Assembly (NCBI RefSeq): GCF_041929345.1
Contig: NZ_JBHFNQ010000161.1
Span: 7,866 to 71,865 of the forward strand
DNA from: Floridanema aerugineum
Lineage (GTDB): Bacteria; Cyanobacteriota; Cyanobacteriia; Cyanobacteriales; Aerosakkonemataceae
Length of the DNA: 64,000 nucleotides
Direction: 5' to 3'
In this document: positions 25,189 to 34,038 of the stretch, in pieces
How the letters are laid out: each line of letters opens with the position of its first letter
Position numbering within the stretch: the first letter of the stretch is position 1
Translations under genes and position numbers: made by a program
The notes under the pieces: model-generated
The model's database searches: none
What the model saw: the letters and a program-made list of their open reading frames with translations, nothing else
What the model was told of the DNA's origin: nothing

Positions 25189-26763
25189 ATGACGACGATC
25201 CAACGACAGTACAGCTTGCCTAATTGCACCCTGATCCTAGAAGGGTTGAGTGAAACCACAGGCGGTATCATTCAAACAGAGATGCGCCCAGTCTTAACAA
25301 TTTTAGTCAATGCCGAATGTCGTTTGGCAGGTTATACAGGGCCATCTTTAAGTGGCGGAAGAGACTTTTTTGAAAGTTTGGTGACAGCAGTTAGCAGCTA
25401 TGCTCAAGAAATTTTAAGTGGTTTCCCCCATCAACATCAACATTCAGAAAATGGTCATGTACCATTGGTGCAGTTGCGCCGCAATGGGCAAAATTCACAT
25501 CGGTTAATTGTCCAACCACAAAATTTAAATGCTTTCTCTAATGGTGTTACTTCACCTACAACTCCGACAAATCCCATTGAAGTTGATTTATCTACGGTGC
25601 AACTGTTTGATTTAGTGGAAGCTGTAGATCAGTTTTTTGCTGATAGCCAAACTTTGCCTAGTTTAGGGTTGAAGTTAGCGCCAGCGGAAAAACGCTTTGC
25701 TAAGTCGGATGAAGATTTGGTGAAACAAGCTGCACCAGCTGCTTTGGGTTTGTCTAGTTTAGCATTGGCTGCGATCGCACTCTTTTTCGCCCCCATTCCT
25801 GAAGTACAAAGACCTAGAGATCCTTTACCAGAAAATAATTCTGGTGTTGTCTCCCCGAATTCTACTATTCCCGGACAACCTGCCACCACCGATCCTCCCT
25901 TACCTCCCCCAACAACCACTCCTCAATCTAATTTAGGCAAAGAAACTACCACGCCTCTAACTTCCTCTACCACCGAAGTTCCTGCCAATTCTCCCGCAAC
26001 ACCAATAGCCGCACAAGCTCCACCCACTACTTCCAACTTCGGAGAACAAACGAACGCAGTCGCTACTCCCGCACCAGTCACCGCCCCAACTTTACCCCCA
26101 ATAGATTCTTCCGTTGCACTACAGCCAACTCCCGCACCAGTTGCACCAACTACACCCCCAATAGATTCTTCCGTTGCACTACAGCCAACTCCCGTACCAG
26201 TTGCACCAACTGCACCCACAACTGCACCTAATTCAGTAGTGCAAACTCCTGTCGCTGTACCAACTATTCCACCACCAAATGAGTCAACTTTAGGCTGGCA
26301 AACTCCGGCAACTACTTTACCTCCGACTACTCCTTCTACTTTAGGGGAACAAACTCCGGCAACTACTTTACCTCCGACTACCCCTTCTACTTTAGGTGGG
26401 CAAATTCCTACAACTTCAGGAGCAACTTTAGGGAGAAATAATGAAATTGTTGATGCCCCTTCTCTAAGAGTTTTGAATCGTAATCTTTACAACCAAATTA
26501 AACAACGTAGGACAGAAATTACTAAGTTTCCTGAACAATTAGTTTATCGGGTTGCTATGCGCCCAGATGGAACAGTGGTAAAGTATGAACCTCGTAACCA
26601 ACCTGCACAAGAATATTTAAACCAAACTCCCCTCCCTAACTTGGGTGTTGCTAATATTCCCACTGATTCTACTAGCGTAAATGAACAACCAGTTGCCTAT
26701 TTTAAGGTTGTGTTTACTCCCAAAGGTGTTTTGCAAGTCAGTCCTTGGCGAGGTTATCAGTAA
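25189..26763 (+). CDS. DUF4335 family protein with Pro/Thr-rich repeats
   Basis: 524 residues. The N-terminal ~150 residues contain the family block MRPVLTILVNAECRLAGY and LSGGRDFFESLV. One hydrophobic helix (about 183-198) precedes a long Pro/Thr/Ser-rich linker (about 200-415) with tandem repeats: two 60-bp units from about 26095 and two 54-bp units from about 26296. A folded C-terminal domain ends with YFKVVFTPKGVLQVSPWRGYQ. One membrane helix plus a flexible linker suggests a membrane-anchored protein reaching across the periplasm. Heptamer-like TCTAAAA repeats lie just before the start. Confidence 0.72.
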   Translation: MTTIQRQYSLPNCTLILEGLSETTGGIIQTEMRPVLTILVNAECRLAGYTGPSLSGGRDFFESLVTAVSSYAQEILSGFPHQHQHSENGHVPLVQLRRNGQNSHRLIVQPQNLNAFSNGVTSPTTPTNPIEVDLSTVQLFDLVEAVDQFFADSQTLPSLGLKLAPAEKRFAKSDEDLVKQAAPAALGLSSLALAAIALFFAPIPEVQRPRDPLPENNSGVVSPNSTIPGQPATTDPPLPPPTTTPQSNLGKETTTPLTSSTTEVPANSPATPIAAQAPPTTSNFGEQTNAVATPAPVTAPTLPPIDSSVALQPTPAPVAPTTPPIDSSVALQPTPVPVAPTAPTTAPNSVVQTPVAVPTIPPPNESTLGWQTPATTLPPTTPSTLGEQTPATTLPPTTPSTLGGQIPTTSGATLGRNNEIVDAPSLRVLNRNLYNQIKQRRTEITKFPEQLVYRVAMRPDGTVVKYEPRNQPAQEYLNQTPLPNLGVANIPTDSTSVNEQPVAYFKVVFTPKGVLQVSPWRGYQ

Positions 26764-26857
26764 AGCTACTAGAAAATCCCGGATTGTTCCCTGACCATTA
26801 ATGTATTTCATCAGTTAGGATAGAAAATATTTATTATTCTTTTTTCTATTGCAACTG

Positions 26858-28666
26858 ATGAATATGAACTCCAATTCTCCCATTCCGGGGCATCAGAAAA
26901 TAGCCCCTCATTCCCGGAAATTTTGGACTAATAAATTCAACTTGGGGAAAAATGCCGTCAGTCGCCTGAGCATTAGCACTAAAATTAGATGTGGCTATGC
27001 GCTGGCTCTGAGTATTGCGGTTTTAGGCACAATTATAGGTATGGGGCTGGGTAATTATTATGAAGAAGCTTTTCGGAATGAAGCTGAAAAGTGGCATGAA
27101 ACGGGCGTGCTGCTTAATGATTTACAAATAGCTGTTTTGCAAGCGCGATTGCATCAACAACAATTGGTCGCTTTACTGGAAAAACCACAAGATTTTCAAA
27201 ATGAACATTCCGATTTTATTGAACAGATTCTTAATGTTAAATTACTACTTCAAAAAGCCAAAAATTCTTTAAAAACTCAACAAATTACGGGAGCTAATGC
27301 TTTTTTTACAACTTATGAGCAAGTAATAGAAGATTATTTACTACAGACAGAAAGTGTAATTAAAGAAATCAAAAAATCCAGTTTAAACCCAAAAGAAATT
27401 ACCCAATTACAGCAATCGCTATTAAATTTAACTATCAGTGAACCAGTACTTAAATTTGATGATTATTCCACTAAATTAGCGGTAATTGCTAGTCAGGCTT
27501 TTCGGGAAGAAAGCATAGCAGAAAATAATGTAGAACTGGGTGAAGAATTACAAATGGGAATCACAATCTCTAGTATGTTCGTATCAGTGATCCTAGCGAT
27601 ATTCTTAGCAATCTATACTAGTAGAGCGATCGCACGCCCTTTAAAAGCTACAACTGAAATAGCCCAAAAAGTTACTCAAGATGATAATTTCGACTTACAA
27701 GCACCTGTAACTACCAGCGACGAAGTAGGCGTTTTAACTATATCTTTAAATCAATTGATTAGTCGGGTAAAACATTTATTAGAAGAACAAAAATCCGCAG
27801 CAATTCGACAAGAAGAGTTACAAAAAGTGCAGTTGCTTCAAAGTGAAAAAATGTCTAGTTTAGGGCGCATGGTTGCTGGAATAGCTCATGAAATTAATAA
27901 TCCGGTAAACTTTATTTATGGCAACCTTGTCCATGCTAGCGAATATGTTACCGACCTTTTAGATATTTTAGCAGCTTACGAACAAGAACTTACTCAACCA
28001 TCTTTAGCTTTACAGGAAAAAGCTGAAGAAATCGATTTAGAATTCTTGCAGGAAGATTTACCAAAAACTTTGCAATCAATGACGGTGGGTGCAGAAAGAA
28101 TTCGCCAAATTGTGCTGAGTTTAAAAGACTTTTCTCGCTTGGATGAAGCAGAAGCTCAATTAGTTGATTTACACGCTTGTATTAACAGCACTTTATTAAT
28201 TTTGCATAATCGCATCAAGAAGGGAATTAAAGTAGTGCTTAACTATGGCGATATTCCCAAAGTTACAGGTTATACAGGTTTTCTTTATCAGGTATTCATG
28301 AATTTGATTAGTAATGCGATCGATGCTTTAGAAGAAAGCAAAACTACAGAAAACACTCAAGATAAGGAACTTTTAATTACTACCGAACGCTTAGATCATA
28401 ACTGGGTAATGGTGCGAATTGCTGACAACGGTTGCGGTGTTTGTCCTGAAAATATGGAGAAAATTTTTGATACATTTTTTACCACAAAACCCAGAGGTAT
28501 TGGTACAGGTTTAGGGTTAGCAATTACTCGGCAAATTGTAGAAGAAAAACATGGGGGTAAAATTACTTGTACTTCTGAAGTTGGTAAAGGTACGGAATTT
28601 GCGATCGTACTTCCCACTACTCCTTCCCCAGAAAAAGCCTCCGTTAGTTCGTTGTCAGGACTTTAG
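26858..28666 (+). CDS. Membrane sensor histidine kinase (HAMP)
   Basis: About 602 residues. Two membrane helices (about 48-68 and 230-255) flank a periplasmic helical sensor domain, followed by HAMP and a coiled linker. The H-box MVAGIAHEINNPVNFIYGN is the cyanobacterial HisKA type. The N-box is NLISNAIDALEE, then DNGCGVCPENMEKIFDTFF and GIGTGLGLAI. The catalytic residues are intact. No response regulator is adjacent, so the partner is unknown. The start is ATG 26858 or 26864; a TTG at 26849 is less likely. Confidence 0.9.
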   Translation: MNMNSNSPIPGHQKIAPHSRKFWTNKFNLGKNAVSRLSISTKIRCGYALALSIAVLGTIIGMGLGNYYEEAFRNEAEKWHETGVLLNDLQIAVLQARLHQQQLVALLEKPQDFQNEHSDFIEQILNVKLLLQKAKNSLKTQQITGANAFFTTYEQVIEDYLLQTESVIKEIKKSSLNPKEITQLQQSLLNLTISEPVLKFDDYSTKLAVIASQAFREESIAENNVELGEELQMGITISSMFVSVILAIFLAIYTSRAIARPLKATTEIAQKVTQDDNFDLQAPVTTSDEVGVLTISLNQLISRVKHLLEEQKSAAIRQEELQKVQLLQSEKMSSLGRMVAGIAHEINNPVNFIYGNLVHASEYVTDLLDILAAYEQELTQPSLALQEKAEEIDLEFLQEDLPKTLQSMTVGAERIRQIVLSLKDFSRLDEAEAQLVDLHACINSTLLILHNRIKKGIKVVLNYGDIPKVTGYTGFLYQVFMNLISNAIDALEESKTTENTQDKELLITTERLDHNWVMVRIADNGCGVCPENMEKIFDTFFTTKPRGIGTGLGLAITRQIVEEKHGGKITCTSEVGKGTEFAIVLPTTPSPEKASVSSLSGL

Positions 28667-28743
28667 TCCTTTGATGTTGAAAAGCACGACTAAAGTCGTC
28701 ACTACAAACTGAACAACTAAAGTCGTCACTAAGAACTACGAAC
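28647..28743. repeat. Inverted repeat family GACTTTAGTC
   Basis: Outer arms GTTCGTTGT... and ...ACTACGAAC enclose several copies of AGGACTTTAGTCCT and ACGACTAAAGTCGT. It overlaps the last codons of the upstream histidine kinase gene and ends one base before the PBP stop, so it sits exactly between convergent genes. Related copies are at 39328-39390 and 12492-12530. Confidence 0.8.
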
Positions 28744-31008
28744 TTACCGGATAATTTCTCGCATATAATTTCCCCAAAGTAAAGCAGCTTGAGCACTACT
28801 TCCTCTAGTTGGCGAATTATTATCATTTCCCAACCAAACGCCAGTAACTAACCTTTGACTGGGAACATATCCCACAAACCACAAATCGCGGTTATCGCTG
28901 TTAGTACCTGTTTTCCCTGCTTCTTCTCCTAAACCTAAAGAGGCATTTCTTCCCGTACCAAATTGTACCACTCCGCGCAATAAAGTATTCATTCGATCGG
29001 CAACTTCGCGACGTAAAACTCTTTGAGAATTGGCGTTTTTATCAGGATCAAAAGAGTAGATTTCCGGGCAAGTTTTCAAATTTTTGATATCACGACAAAA
29101 ACTACTATCACGAATCCGAACAATAGCATGAGGACGATTCCATATACCATTATTGGCGATCGCCCCAAAAGCACCAGTCATTTCTAAAGGATAAACTTCA
29201 CTTTGTCCTAAAGCTAACCCAGGTACAGGATTAAGTTTAGATTCAATTCCCATTCTTTGTGCCATTTGCACAACATTATCTAAACCCACATCTTGCGCCA
29301 CCCTTAAAGCAATTACATTTTCCGATTGCGCCATTCCATTGTACATATTGGAGCTACCGCCTCCTGTCCGTTCGCAACCTGGATAACGTTGTCGCCAAAC
29401 TAAAGGCGCACAAGAATAAGATCTATTAGGCGAAATCCCTCGATCCAATGCTGCTGCATAGCTAAAAACTTTAAAAGTTGATGCTGCTTGGCGGTGTGCT
29501 TGAGTAACACGATTAAATTGACTTTGTTTGTAATCTAATCCTCCCACCATCGTTAAAATTGCCCCTGTTTTAGAATCAAGAGTAACGATCGCCCCCTGAG
29601 AAAACCGACTATTTGCACCAGCATTATTAATAGCACTTCGCAAAGCTGCTTCCGCTTTAGCTTGCATTCTCAAATTCAAATCAGTTTCAATGATAAAATT
29701 TCCTTCTCTCGCTAGTTCTTCTCCCAACAAAAACTCCAATTCCTGAAATACATAACTATAGAAATAGGGAGAAATTGTATTAGCTTGTTCCTGACAAACT
29801 TTCGGGGTAACTTCTAGGGGCGATCGTCTAGCTTTATTCGCCTCCTCCACAGTAATTTTACCTTGCTGCAACATCCGAGCAATCACCCCATTTCGCAAAG
29901 TAATTGCTCTTTCCCGCGCCTGACTATCACCACAAGGATTGAAGTTATTTGGTGCAGGTAAATTACTCACCAAAGTCGCCGCTTCTGCTAAAGTTAAATT
30001 TCCCGCTGACTTAGCAAAATAATACTGAGAAGCATCTTCAAAACCATAACTATCCCCGCCCAAAAATACCCGATTCAAGTAAGTTAATAAAATGTCATCT
30101 TTACTGTAAAAGAACTCTAATTTTAAAGCCACAATTGCTTCTCGCAACTTGCGCCCCAAAGAATCTGCCGAACCTACATAATCACGGAATAAACTGCGGG
30201 CTACTTGTTGGGTAATTGTACTACCACCTTGACGATCGCCACCTTTACTAATAATAAAACTCGCTCTAGCAATCCCGATCGGATCGACTCCCAAATGCCA
30301 GTAAAAACGTTTATCTTCCGAAGCTACTACCGCCTTCGGTAAATAAGGAGAAAAATCACTTAATTTCCTAAATTCCACATGAGCATTATTGCGCGGAGTT
30401 CGCAAAGGCGTTTCATCACTGGCATAAACAACAACTGGCCCTCTGGTAGCATTAGGTAAAGGATGAACCGAGAATTTTTGCCACTCCAACAATACTGTAA
30501 TTGCTAAAAGTGCCGTTAACCCACTAATGCCATAAACGCCCCAACTTATCGCTTTTTCATACCAAGTTGGCGGATCGTAATATTGAATTCTCACCCCACC
30601 AGCTAATTCCCTTGGCCCTAAAGTCAAGATATCACCATGACGCAATTTTCTTGATGAAACCCTCTTTCGACCACGATAAATCCCATTCGTCGAGTTTTCA
30701 TCTTTAATCAGAAAAGTCTTCTGTCTGCGTCCAGTGCGAGTCAAAGACAAGTGAATTTGACTAACAACTGGATTACGTACCACAATATCGCAAGATTTAG
30801 AACTACGACCTAGTTTATAGCGATCGCCCAACAGCGGATAAACCTCCGCTTGATCTGCATCAGCATCCTGAACGCGCAATTCCGGTACTCTAGCATTGGG
30901 CTTCAATGCTAGCTTAGAAAAATTTACCTTCGCTTGTACCGTTTGCACTGCTTGGGTGATAGCACCCATAATTGTCTGACGTGGTTTTTGGGGATGGGGA
31001 GGAGTCAT
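28744..31008 (-). CDS. Class A penicillin-binding protein with N-terminal FHA domain
   Basis: Bifunctional peptidoglycan synthase, 754 residues. An FHA domain (about residues 55-135, YKLGRSSKSCDIVV...NSTNGIYRG) precedes one membrane helix near 155-175. A GT51 glycosyltransferase follows (VASEDKRFYWHLGVDP, GGSTITQQVAR), then the transpeptidase with SxxK as ASTFK, SxN as SEN and KTG as GKTGTNSD. All catalytic motifs are intact. FHA domains bind phosphothreonine, so Ser/Thr-kinase control of wall synthesis is a reasonable inference. It lies 3' of lspA on the same strand but 421 bases away. Confidence 0.93.
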   Translation of the reverse strand: MTPPHPQKPRQTIMGAITQAVQTVQAKVNFSKLALKPNARVPELRVQDADADQAEVYPLLGDRYKLGRSSKSCDIVVRNPVVSQIHLSLTRTGRRQKTFLIKDENSTNGIYRGRKRVSSRKLRHGDILTLGPRELAGGVRIQYYDPPTWYEKAISWGVYGISGLTALLAITVLLEWQKFSVHPLPNATRGPVVVYASDETPLRTPRNNAHVEFRKLSDFSPYLPKAVVASEDKRFYWHLGVDPIGIARASFIISKGGDRQGGSTITQQVARSLFRDYVGSADSLGRKLREAIVALKLEFFYSKDDILLTYLNRVFLGGDSYGFEDASQYYFAKSAGNLTLAEAATLVSNLPAPNNFNPCGDSQARERAITLRNGVIARMLQQGKITVEEANKARRSPLEVTPKVCQEQANTISPYFYSYVFQELEFLLGEELAREGNFIIETDLNLRMQAKAEAALRSAINNAGANSRFSQGAIVTLDSKTGAILTMVGGLDYKQSQFNRVTQAHRQAASTFKVFSYAAALDRGISPNRSYSCAPLVWRQRYPGCERTGGGSSNMYNGMAQSENVIALRVAQDVGLDNVVQMAQRMGIESKLNPVPGLALGQSEVYPLEMTGAFGAIANNGIWNRPHAIVRIRDSSFCRDIKNLKTCPEIYSFDPDKNANSQRVLRREVADRMNTLLRGVVQFGTGRNASLGLGEEAGKTGTNSDNRDLWFVGYVPSQRLVTGVWLGNDNNSPTRGSSAQAALLWGNYMREIIR

Positions 31009-31429
31009 ATCGTCTTCAGTGGAACACTCTTAATTAGAACTGACTTAGGGACTCTTGGGACAAGGGGGATACAGAGAAAATTTTTTCAGACCAACAAAGG
31101 GGTTTGACTATATTGGGAGAATAACTCAGCATTTCCCCTACTTTTTATCATGACCCAAGTTTAGGTAGTAGGGTTACAGGAGTGCAGGGATGCAGAGGGA
31201 AAATTTCACATTAATATTAAGTACGTTGTGGCACTGTCTTCGCTCTTATTACAACCCAGATGTAAGCGCTAAAGCGCAACAACATACTTATTTCTTAGTA
31301 ACTGGCAACTTGAGTTAGTCTTAGTTTGTTATTAAAAAAGCAGTTGCAGTAATCAAGTTTATCTGTATTTTACCTGTAGTTTAGTTTCAATTAAATTAAC
31401 AAACAAAACCCCCATACAAAACTAACAAA
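31009..31429. other. Intergenic region with degenerate GTACGTTGT repeat
   Basis: 421 bases between lspA and the PBP gene. A decayed member of the GTACGTTGTTGCGC family spans 31221-31288 (left arm GTACGTTGTGGC, right arm GCGCAACAACATAC). The rest is AT-rich with no gene. The PBP promoter presumably lies between 31009 and 31200. Confidence 0.5.
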
Positions 31430-31936
31430 TTACTCCCCTCTGCCCCGGGAGCGCTCTGCCCCGGGAGTCCTCTGCCCATTCTCAGCGTGAGGTTTACGAA
31501 ATATCGCAATAAACAGGCAAGCAATTCCCACATTAATACATACATCCGCCACATTAAAAACCGGGAAACTAATTAACCGAAAATCGAAAAAATCCACCAC
31601 ATAACCTAAAAGAAATCGATCGATCCCATTACCAACAGCGCCCCCTAAAATAAAACCATAGCCCAATTGATCCCACAAAGGTAAATGCGGCCCAAACCAA
31701 GCCATAGCCATCAAAGCTAAACTTACCAGCAAAGATAGCCAACGTAACCAGCTACCATCCTCGCTAAACAAGCTAAAAGCGGCACCAGTATTTCTTACAT
31801 AAGTAAGATGAAAAACCCCCGACCACAAAGGCCAACTTTCATTTAATTCAAAGTTTTGCCACACCCAATATTTAGTAATTTGGTCTATAACAATACAAAT
31901 GAAGGCAACAATCCAAAAAAAACGATTTTTAATCAT
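31430..31936 (-). CDS. lspA: Lipoprotein signal peptidase (signal peptidase II)
   Basis: Inner-membrane aspartyl protease that cleaves lipoprotein signal peptides after lipid modification. 168 residues with four membrane helices. The catalytic aspartates are in GGAVGNGIDRF and FNVADVCINVG; VRNTGAAFSLF is the other family signature. The last ~15 residues (from about PGAERSRGRGE) are encoded by G-rich repeat DNA like that at 8974, so the natural C-terminus appears overwritten. Several predicted lipoproteins in the window (PstS, Psb27, PLD-HhH protein) would be substrates. Confidence 0.94.
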   Translation of the reverse strand: MIKNRFFWIVAFICIVIDQITKYWVWQNFELNESWPLWSGVFHLTYVRNTGAAFSLFSEDGSWLRWLSLLVSLALMAMAWFGPHLPLWDQLGYGFILGGAVGNGIDRFLLGYVVDFFDFRLISFPVFNVADVCINVGIACLFIAIFRKPHAENGQRTPGAERSRGRGE

Positions 31937-32041
31937 TGGTTAATAGTCATTAGTCATTGGTCATTCGTTATTTGAGAGTAATTTAATCTTCAATCGCCTC
32001 ATTTAAACTCGTCAATTTTACTTATTTACTAGCCCAAATAC

Positions 32042-32104
32042 AAATGACCAATGACAAATGACGAATGACCAATGACAAATGACAAATGGCAAATGACCAA
32101 TGAC
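32042..32104. repeat. Heptanucleotide tandem repeat NAATGAC
   Basis: Nine consecutive 7-bp units of AAATGAC, CAATGAC or GAATGAC, ending on the bioY stop codon. An inverse-orientation tract (GTCATTN units) lies at 31937-31966, and (TAATGGG)3 (TAGTTGG)2 lies at 32699-32739. Seven-base periodicity is typical of cyanobacterial short tandem repeats. Confidence 0.85.
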
Positions 32105-32691
32105 TAGTAAAACATGATACGTCTGAGGATAAAAGCTAACACCGTAGCTGCACAAACCAAAGCTAATTGACCAGGAATAGGGTCTAAAGAGTACTTTTGA
32201 ATATCTGGAACTATGGGAGAAATAGTTTCTGTACTCGCCAAAACTATGTAATGAGTACCAACTAAATAAGCGACACCTACTAAATGAATCACTAGCAAAC
32301 CGCAAAGGCAGCTAAAAGCTAAAGATTCTAATTTCGGTGGTTGGCGAAATGCTAAATAACCACATATCCAAGCACCAGGAACAAATCCTAACAGATATCC
32401 AAAACTAGGTAATTTCAGATAGGCAAAACCCCCGCCTTGGGAAAAGACTGGAAACCAAGTTAAACCCAGTGCTAAATAAGCTATTTGGGAAAGTGCACCT
32501 GCGTTTTTACCACCTAGACAACCTACTAATAGTACAGCACCAATTTGATAAGTGACTCCTAAAGAGTGAATGGGAATCCCTGACTCACTCCAGTGCCAAG
32601 GCAAAGCAGTTACAGATGCTTCTAAAAAGGTGCCACCAATGGTAAGCAGTAAACCAATGAAGGCCCACAAAAATTCAGTGGCAGAAAACAC
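32104..32691 (-). CDS. bioY: Biotin transporter BioY (ECF S component)
   Basis: Membrane substrate-binding component for biotin uptake, 195 residues and about six helices. The BioY core is clear: GGKNAGALSQIAYLALG, LTWFPVFSQGGGFAYL and PSFGYLLGFVPGAWICGYLA. No ECF ATPases are adjacent, so it works alone or with shared EcfAAT. It follows bioB on the same strand with a 70-base gap containing heptamer repeats, giving a bioB-bioY unit for making and importing biotin, with lspA further downstream. Confidence 0.9.
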   Translation of the reverse strand: MFSATEFLWAFIGLLLTIGGTFLEASVTALPWHWSESGIPIHSLGVTYQIGAVLLVGCLGGKNAGALSQIAYLALGLTWFPVFSQGGGFAYLKLPSFGYLLGFVPGAWICGYLAFRQPPKLESLAFSCLCGLLVIHLVGVAYLVGTHYIVLASTETISPIVPDIQKYSLDPIPGQLALVCAATVLAFILRRIMFY

Positions 32692-32698
32692 AACTATT

Positions 32699-32739
32699 GG
32701 TAATGGGTAATGGGTAATGGGTAGTTGGTAGTTGGTAAT
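32699..32739. repeat. Heptamer repeats (TAATGGG)3 (TAGTTGG)2
   Basis: Two kinds of 7-bp unit in tandem between bioY and bioB. It belongs to the same class of 7-base-period spacer repeats as 32042-32104. Confidence 0.8.
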
Positions 32740-32761
32740 AGTTCGTTGAGTTAATTTGGAA

Positions 32762-33853
32762 CTACGAATTTTGGGGAATTGGTGCTTCGCCGCCTTGTAG
32801 TCCCAGTTTTTCTAACATGGCATGGTCTTGTTCTGGGGGTTGTCCGATTGTGGTTAAGTAATGTCCAATTAACATGGCGTTAATTCCGGCTTTTAATCCC
32901 ATTGCTTGCAGTTCTCCCATCACGGCTTCTCTTCCCCCAGCGTAGCGGAGAATTTGTTCTGGTAGAATCATGCGAAAGATCGCGATCGCCTTTAGTGCTT
33001 CTATAGGATCTAGTTTAGGGCGATCGCCTAACGGTGTCCCCGCTCTCGGATTTAACAAATTAATTGGCACCGACTCCACCTGTAATTCCCGCAAAGCTAA
33101 AGCCAAATCTACTCTATCTTCCCAGCTTTCACCCATGCCAATTATTCCACCTGTGCAAGCTTGAATTCCCGCAGCTTTCAGGTTTTTCACTGTTTCTACT
33201 CTGTCTTGCCAAGTGTGAGTAGTGACAATTTGCGAATAAAAGTTTTCTGACGCTTCTAAATTATGGTTGTAGCGACTTACACCTGCTTCTTTCAGTGCTT
33301 GGGCTTGTTCTGCGGTCACTTCTCCCAAAGCACAGCAAGGTTTAATATTAGTTTCGGCAATAATTTGCCGCACTGTTTCTAAAATGTTTTCCAACTCTGT
33401 TGATTTGGGACTGTTATATTTAATACCTCTTCCCTGACTAACTAAGCAAAATCTCTTAGCACCTGCCGCTTCAGCTGCTTTTGCTTGGGCTAAAATTTCC
33501 TCTTTCGACTTTAGACCATAAACAGGCGAATCATTACCGGGATGATGAACAGATTGGGAACAAAAACCACAATTTTCCGAACAATTGCCCGATTTAATGT
33601 TAACGATGCTGCATAAATCTACTGTATTACCACAGCAAGCTTGACGCACTTGGTCAGCAGCGGCACACAATAACAAAATGTTTTCTTCACCTTCTATTTT
33701 GGTGAGTGCGATCGCCTCCTGACGACTGAGCCTTTTCCCAGCTATAATTTCCTCTGTTAGCCCTTGTAACCATTCGCTCAACGGTTGCTCAACATTAAGA
33801 GCATCCTCATCCACAACAGAATTATTAGAAGTTAATAACGGCGTTTCTATCAC
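32762..33853 (-). CDS. bioB: Biotin synthase
   Basis: Radical SAM enzyme inserting sulfur into dethiobiotin, the last step of biotin synthesis. 363 residues. The [4Fe-4S] motif is CSENCGFCSQS, followed by the conserved YNHNLEAS and GGIIGMGES, and INLLNPRAGTPLG towards the end. A short N-terminal extension precedes the core. The start ATG at 33853 is divergent from pstS. Probably first gene of a bioB-bioY unit. Confidence 0.96.
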   Translation of the reverse strand: MIETPLLTSNNSVVDEDALNVEQPLSEWLQGLTEEIIAGKRLSRQEAIALTKIEGEENILLLCAAADQVRQACCGNTVDLCSIVNIKSGNCSENCGFCSQSVHHPGNDSPVYGLKSKEEILAQAKAAEAAGAKRFCLVSQGRGIKYNSPKSTELENILETVRQIIAETNIKPCCALGEVTAEQAQALKEAGVSRYNHNLEASENFYSQIVTTHTWQDRVETVKNLKAAGIQACTGGIIGMGESWEDRVDLALALRELQVESVPINLLNPRAGTPLGDRPKLDPIEALKAIAIFRMILPEQILRYAGGREAVMGELQAMGLKAGINAMLIGHYLTTIGQPPEQDHAMLEKLGLQGGEAPIPQNS

Positions 33854-33964
33854 ACTTAACCCTCTATTACTAAAAAGTCAGTTTACCCCACAAATATCAT
33901 CTCATAAATTAGTGAGTAGCAACCTGTTTTACTTTTTACTCACCCAAACGGAGGAATTTTTTCC

Positions 33965-33983
33965 GTTAACCTTATCTTTACCA
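33965..33983 (+). promoter_or_regulatory. Possible SphR/PhoB Pho box upstream of pstS
   Basis: GTTAACCT, three bases, CTTTACCA: two octamers with 11-base period, resembling the cyanobacterial Pho box built on CTTAACCT repeats. It lies about 56 bases before the pstS start, where an activator could act. Only two units are seen and the second is imperfect. Confidence 0.45.
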
Positions 33984-34038
33984 TAAAGAGCTATGCTGCT
34001 AAGGGTTTTTAACAAAAAAAGCTGAAAAATTACCCCCA

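Noticed and set aside
32018..32305. 95-residue frame overlapping the bioY end and heptamer repeats
   Set aside because: The C-terminal half translates NAATGAC repeats (HLPFVICHWSF pattern) and the rest is bioY in another frame.
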